Shown here one piece after another: positions 60,820 to 64,000 of a DNA stretch of 64,000 nucleotides. Each line of letters starts with the position of its first letter. Positions within the stretch are counted from its first letter, which is position 1. The stretch spans positions 16,179-80,178 of the forward strand of contig LUZA01000029.1 in NCBI GenBank assembly GCA_001603455.1. Reading direction: 5' to 3'. The translations under genes were made by a program, and so were the position numbers. Origin of the DNA: Bacteroidales bacterium Bact_09 (GTDB lineage: Bacteria; Bacteroidota; Bacteroidia; Bacteroidales; UBA932). The notes beneath the pieces are model-generated. The model made no database searches and was not told where the DNA came from. It saw nothing but the letters and a program-made list of their open reading frames with translations.

Positions 60820-63800
60820 TTACTTTTTCTGTTTGCCTTTCAATTCCTTTTTTTCTCCTTTTTTGCCGGTACGTTTCCACATATCATAAACAATAGGCGT
60901 GGAAATGGTAACCGAAGTGAAAGGACATATGGCCACCCCAATAGCAAGTGCAACGGCAAATCCGCGGATCACCTCTCCCCCGAATATGGCAATGGCCAGC
61001 AAAACAACAAGTGTTGTGGCCGACGTGTTGACCGTACGGGACAAAGTAGAATTAAGCGCCTCGTTTATATTTTCCATGACGTCGCGTTTTGGATAGAGTA
61101 TCCTGTATTCACGGATCCTGTCAAAGATAACCACGGTGTCGTTGAGTGAATATCCTATGACCGTCAGTATGGCCGCAATGAACTGCTGGTCCACGTCCAG
61201 GGTAAAGGGTAATATGCCCGTAAATATCGAGAAAAAGGACAACATAAAAATCGTATTGAAAACCAGTGATGCAAGTCCTCCGGTTCCCCATGTCCAGTTA
61301 CGGAAACGGGCGGCAATATAAAGGAAGATGGCAATACAGGAAAGCAGGATGGCGATGATGGCATCACGTTTTATATCACTGGCCACTGTAGGCCCGACCT
61401 TTTCAGAACTGATAACCCCATTGGGGTTATCCATGGTGGAGAGAAAATCCTGCAATGAAACAGGGGTCAGATAAAAGTCCTTGACGGCATTGTATAACAT
61501 TTCGTCTACCATGGCATCGGCTTCGGCACTTTCATCTTCGATCATATACTTGGTGGTAATGCGCATCTGACTGTTGCCACCAAAATCCTTCATTTCCACC
61601 CCGCCCTGGAAGGCTTCGGTTACTTTTTCGCGTACAGCTTCTACCGAAACTTCCTGATCAAAGCGCAATACATAGGTCCTTCCCCCGGTGAAATCAATCC
61701 CGTAGGTAAAGCCTTTCGTGAACATGAACACAAGTCCTATCACGGTGATAGATAGGGCAATGATGTAGAAAATCCGTCTTTTTTCTATGAATTTGATTTT
61801 AGTATGCTGCAGGAATTCATGGGTAATGCTGTTGTCAAAGGTTATAGATTTGTTCCTAGACAGACGTCCTTCTATCAAAAGCCTTGTAATGAATATGGAG
61901 GTCAACAGCGATGTGATGATACCAATGACCAGTGTCGTGGCAAATCCCTGTACGGGGCCCGAACCGAACAACATCAGGATGATCCCGGTGATAAGGGTGG
62001 TAATATTACCGTCCAAAATAGCCGAATACGCGTTTTTGTACCCGTCAGCCACCGCCAAGCGTAATGCTTTACCAGAACGCAGCTCCTCCTTAATTCGTTC
62101 ATAGATGATCACATTGGCATCCACCGCCATCCCCAGAGTCAACACAATACCCGCAATACCGGGTAAGGTAAGAACAGCCCCAAATGAAACCAGCGCCCCG
62201 AAAAGAAATAACAAGTTAGCCAATAACGCTACCGAAGCAAATATTCCGGCCCTGTTATAAAAGAATATCATATAGGCCAACACCAGAAGGAACGCAATGG
62301 CAAAAGATATCAGACCGGAACTGATGGAACGCGAGCCCAGGGACGGACCCACAACGCTTTCCTGCACAATGCTTGTAGGTGCCGGAAGTTTCCCTGATTT
62401 TAAAACGTTGGCCAGGTCGTCTGCTTCTTCTGATGTAAACTCGCCGGTAATCTGTGAGCGTCCCCCAGTGATCTCGGAATTCACCCTTGGATAGGAATAG
62501 ACCATATCATCCAGAACGACAGCTATGGCTTTGCCAATATTGTCTGCTGTCATCCTGGCCCAGATACGGGCGCCTTCTGCGTTCATTCCCATGTCTACCG
62601 ACGGGAACCCTCCGCCGGTTTGATCAAATTGTTTACGTGCATCGGTTATCACACCTCCGTCCAAGGGGGCACGTCCGTCACGTGTATTGGCTTTTATGGC
62701 GATCAGTTCGTAATATACTTCGTTCACCTTGTCCGGTTTTACGGACCACAAAGTGCGTATGTCGGCCGGAAGTATGGCCTGTACCTGTGGCAGAGCCAGC
62801 CAGGTGTTGATCGTGGCCGTATCGCGGTAATGTGCGCGTCCTATACAGGGTCCGGGTGCCAGCTGTCCGTTGTAAACGCTGGGATTAAGTATGTTGAACA
62901 AGGGATTCTGCCTGGCCCATGCGGTCATGTCTTCCGATAGGGAATCCTCTCTGGCCAGTTGAGCCAGCAGGTCTTCTTCTTCACCGGTTTTTGCCTCGGC
63001 CTGCTCTTCTTCTGCAGAAAGGGTTTCCATGTCATCCAGATAATCACGGATGATCCGGTTGGCTTCCTCCAGGGCAGGATACACTTCGGAATTTTCATAG
63101 GTTTCCCAGAATTCAAGGGATGCGGTTCCCTTCAACAAATTCCGGACACGTTCCGGTTCCTTGATACCAGGCAATTCCACCAGTATGCGGCCTGTTGTCC
63201 CCAAACGCTGGATATTTGGCTGTGTTACCCCAAAACGGTCAATACGGTTACGTAAAACATTGAAGGAGTTTGCCATGGCCGATTCAGCTTCTGTACGGAT
63301 GATCCGGAGGATTTCTTCGTTAGTGGTTTCGGGTTTAATTCTTTCCCGCATATCGTACGTCCCAAATATCCTGGAAAGCTTTTCACCAGGAGCGACCTGG
63401 TCCCATGCCTGCGCAAATAAAGTAATATAGTCGGTGCGCGAGCCGGCCCGTACATTTTCATTTGCCAGGAGGATGGCCTGGTTGAACACGGGATCCTGGC
63501 TATAATCAGCCATCGCACGGATCAGGCTTTCGAGTTTTACCTCCATCATCACGTTCATCCCACCTTTGAGGTCCAATCCCAGGTTGATCTCTCTTTCCTT
63601 GACTTCCTTATAGGTGAACCACAGATATACTTTCTCAGGGGTTATGGAATCAATATAGAAGCTATTTTTGGCGTTCCTGAGCGAATCCAGGAAAAAAGCC
63701 TGGTCGAGTTCGCTTATGTCCTGATATTCAGCCGTTTTCTGAATGTCAAGAACGGCCTTCTCGGCATAATCAGCCGCCTTGCTTTCCTGAATTCTGGTTG

Positions 63801-63879
63801 CCGCAGTGAAAGACAACTGGTAAATACAAGCCACTGCGATGAGCAACCCCACCAGACGGATGGCACCTTTACTTTGCAT
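60820..63879 (-). CDS. secDF: Fused protein translocase subunit SecDF
   Basis: 1019 aa; GLDLKGGMNVMMEV, GIAGIVLTLGMAVDANVIIYERIKEELR (SecD) and FTGGRTYVLRFD, IGYSLNDTVVIFDRIRE (SecF). Confidence 0.97.
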   Translation of the reverse strand: MQSKGAIRLVGLLIAVACIYQLSFTAATRIQESKAADYAEKAVLDIQKTAEYQDISELDQAFFLDSLRNAKNSFYIDSITPEKVYLWFTYKEVKEREINLGLDLKGGMNVMMEVKLESLIRAMADYSQDPVFNQAILLANENVRAGSRTDYITLFAQAWDQVAPGEKLSRIFGTYDMRERIKPETTNEEILRIIRTEAESAMANSFNVLRNRIDRFGVTQPNIQRLGTTGRILVELPGIKEPERVRNLLKGTASLEFWETYENSEVYPALEEANRIIRDYLDDMETLSAEEEQAEAKTGEEEDLLAQLAREDSLSEDMTAWARQNPLFNILNPSVYNGQLAPGPCIGRAHYRDTATINTWLALPQVQAILPADIRTLWSVKPDKVNEVYYELIAIKANTRDGRAPLDGGVITDARKQFDQTGGGFPSVDMGMNAEGARIWARMTADNIGKAIAVVLDDMVYSYPRVNSEITGGRSQITGEFTSEEADDLANVLKSGKLPAPTSIVQESVVGPSLGSRSISSGLISFAIAFLLVLAYMIFFYNRAGIFASVALLANLLFLFGALVSFGAVLTLPGIAGIVLTLGMAVDANVIIYERIKEELRSGKALRLAVADGYKNAYSAILDGNITTLITGIILMLFGSGPVQGFATTLVIGIITSLLTSIFITRLLIEGRLSRNKSITFDNSITHEFLQHTKIKFIEKRRIFYIIALSITVIGLVFMFTKGFTYGIDFTGGRTYVLRFDQEVSVEAVREKVTEAFQGGVEMKDFGGNSQMRITTKYMIEDESAEADAMVDEMLYNAVKDFYLTPVSLQDFLSTMDNPNGVISSEKVGPTVASDIKRDAIIAILLSCIAIFLYIAARFRNWTWGTGGLASLVFNTIFMLSFFSIFTGILPFTLDVDQQFIAAILTVIGYSLNDTVVIFDRIREYRILYPKRDVMENINEALNSTLSRTVNTSATTLVVLLAIAIFGGEVIRGFAVALAIGVAICPFTSVTISTPIVYDMWKRTGKKGEKKELKGKQKK

Positions 63880-64000
63880 AATTTTATTATTAATAATTTG
63901 TATAAGTCAGGTAAAATAGGGTGCAAATGTAATATTTTTTCCCTAATTAATTAACTTTGCAGTTCGCATTTGCCTCAATATGGTTAATAAACTCCTCATA

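Noticed and set aside
63924-64000. Possible divergent promoter (TACATTTG minus, TAACTTTG plus) and a gene starting with ATG at 63980
   Set aside because: Only about 7 codons (MVNKLLI) are visible before the window ends, too little to support a CDS call.

Overview
This 64 kb window looks like a compact, mostly core-genome chromosomal segment of a Bacteroidetes (probably Bacteroidales) bacterium. Support: TAnnTTTG-type -7 promoter motifs, no obvious Shine-Dalgarno sequences, and families such as DUF2723, DUF4254, DUF4271, fused SecDF and GH95. About 50 protein genes and two tRNA-Gln genes fill almost all of it. I saw no CRISPR array, transposase, integrase, prophage or rRNA. The most unusual signals are: (i) a PrsW-like intramembrane protease, an ECF sigma factor and a membrane anti-sigma-like protein in one array, with region 4 of the sigma factor in a shifted frame; (ii) a PnuC-family transporter translationally interlocked between sufB and sufC; (iii) at least eight genes with a -7 promoter element only 3-6 nt from the start codon, suggesting leaderless mRNAs; (iv) a secreted protein with an HExxH domain, beta-propeller-like repeats and a probable C-terminal barrel; and (v) a GH3-like/LuxE-like acyl-activation gene pair. 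I did not find a clear, previously undescribed defence or mobile system. All family calls come from reading the translations without database searches.
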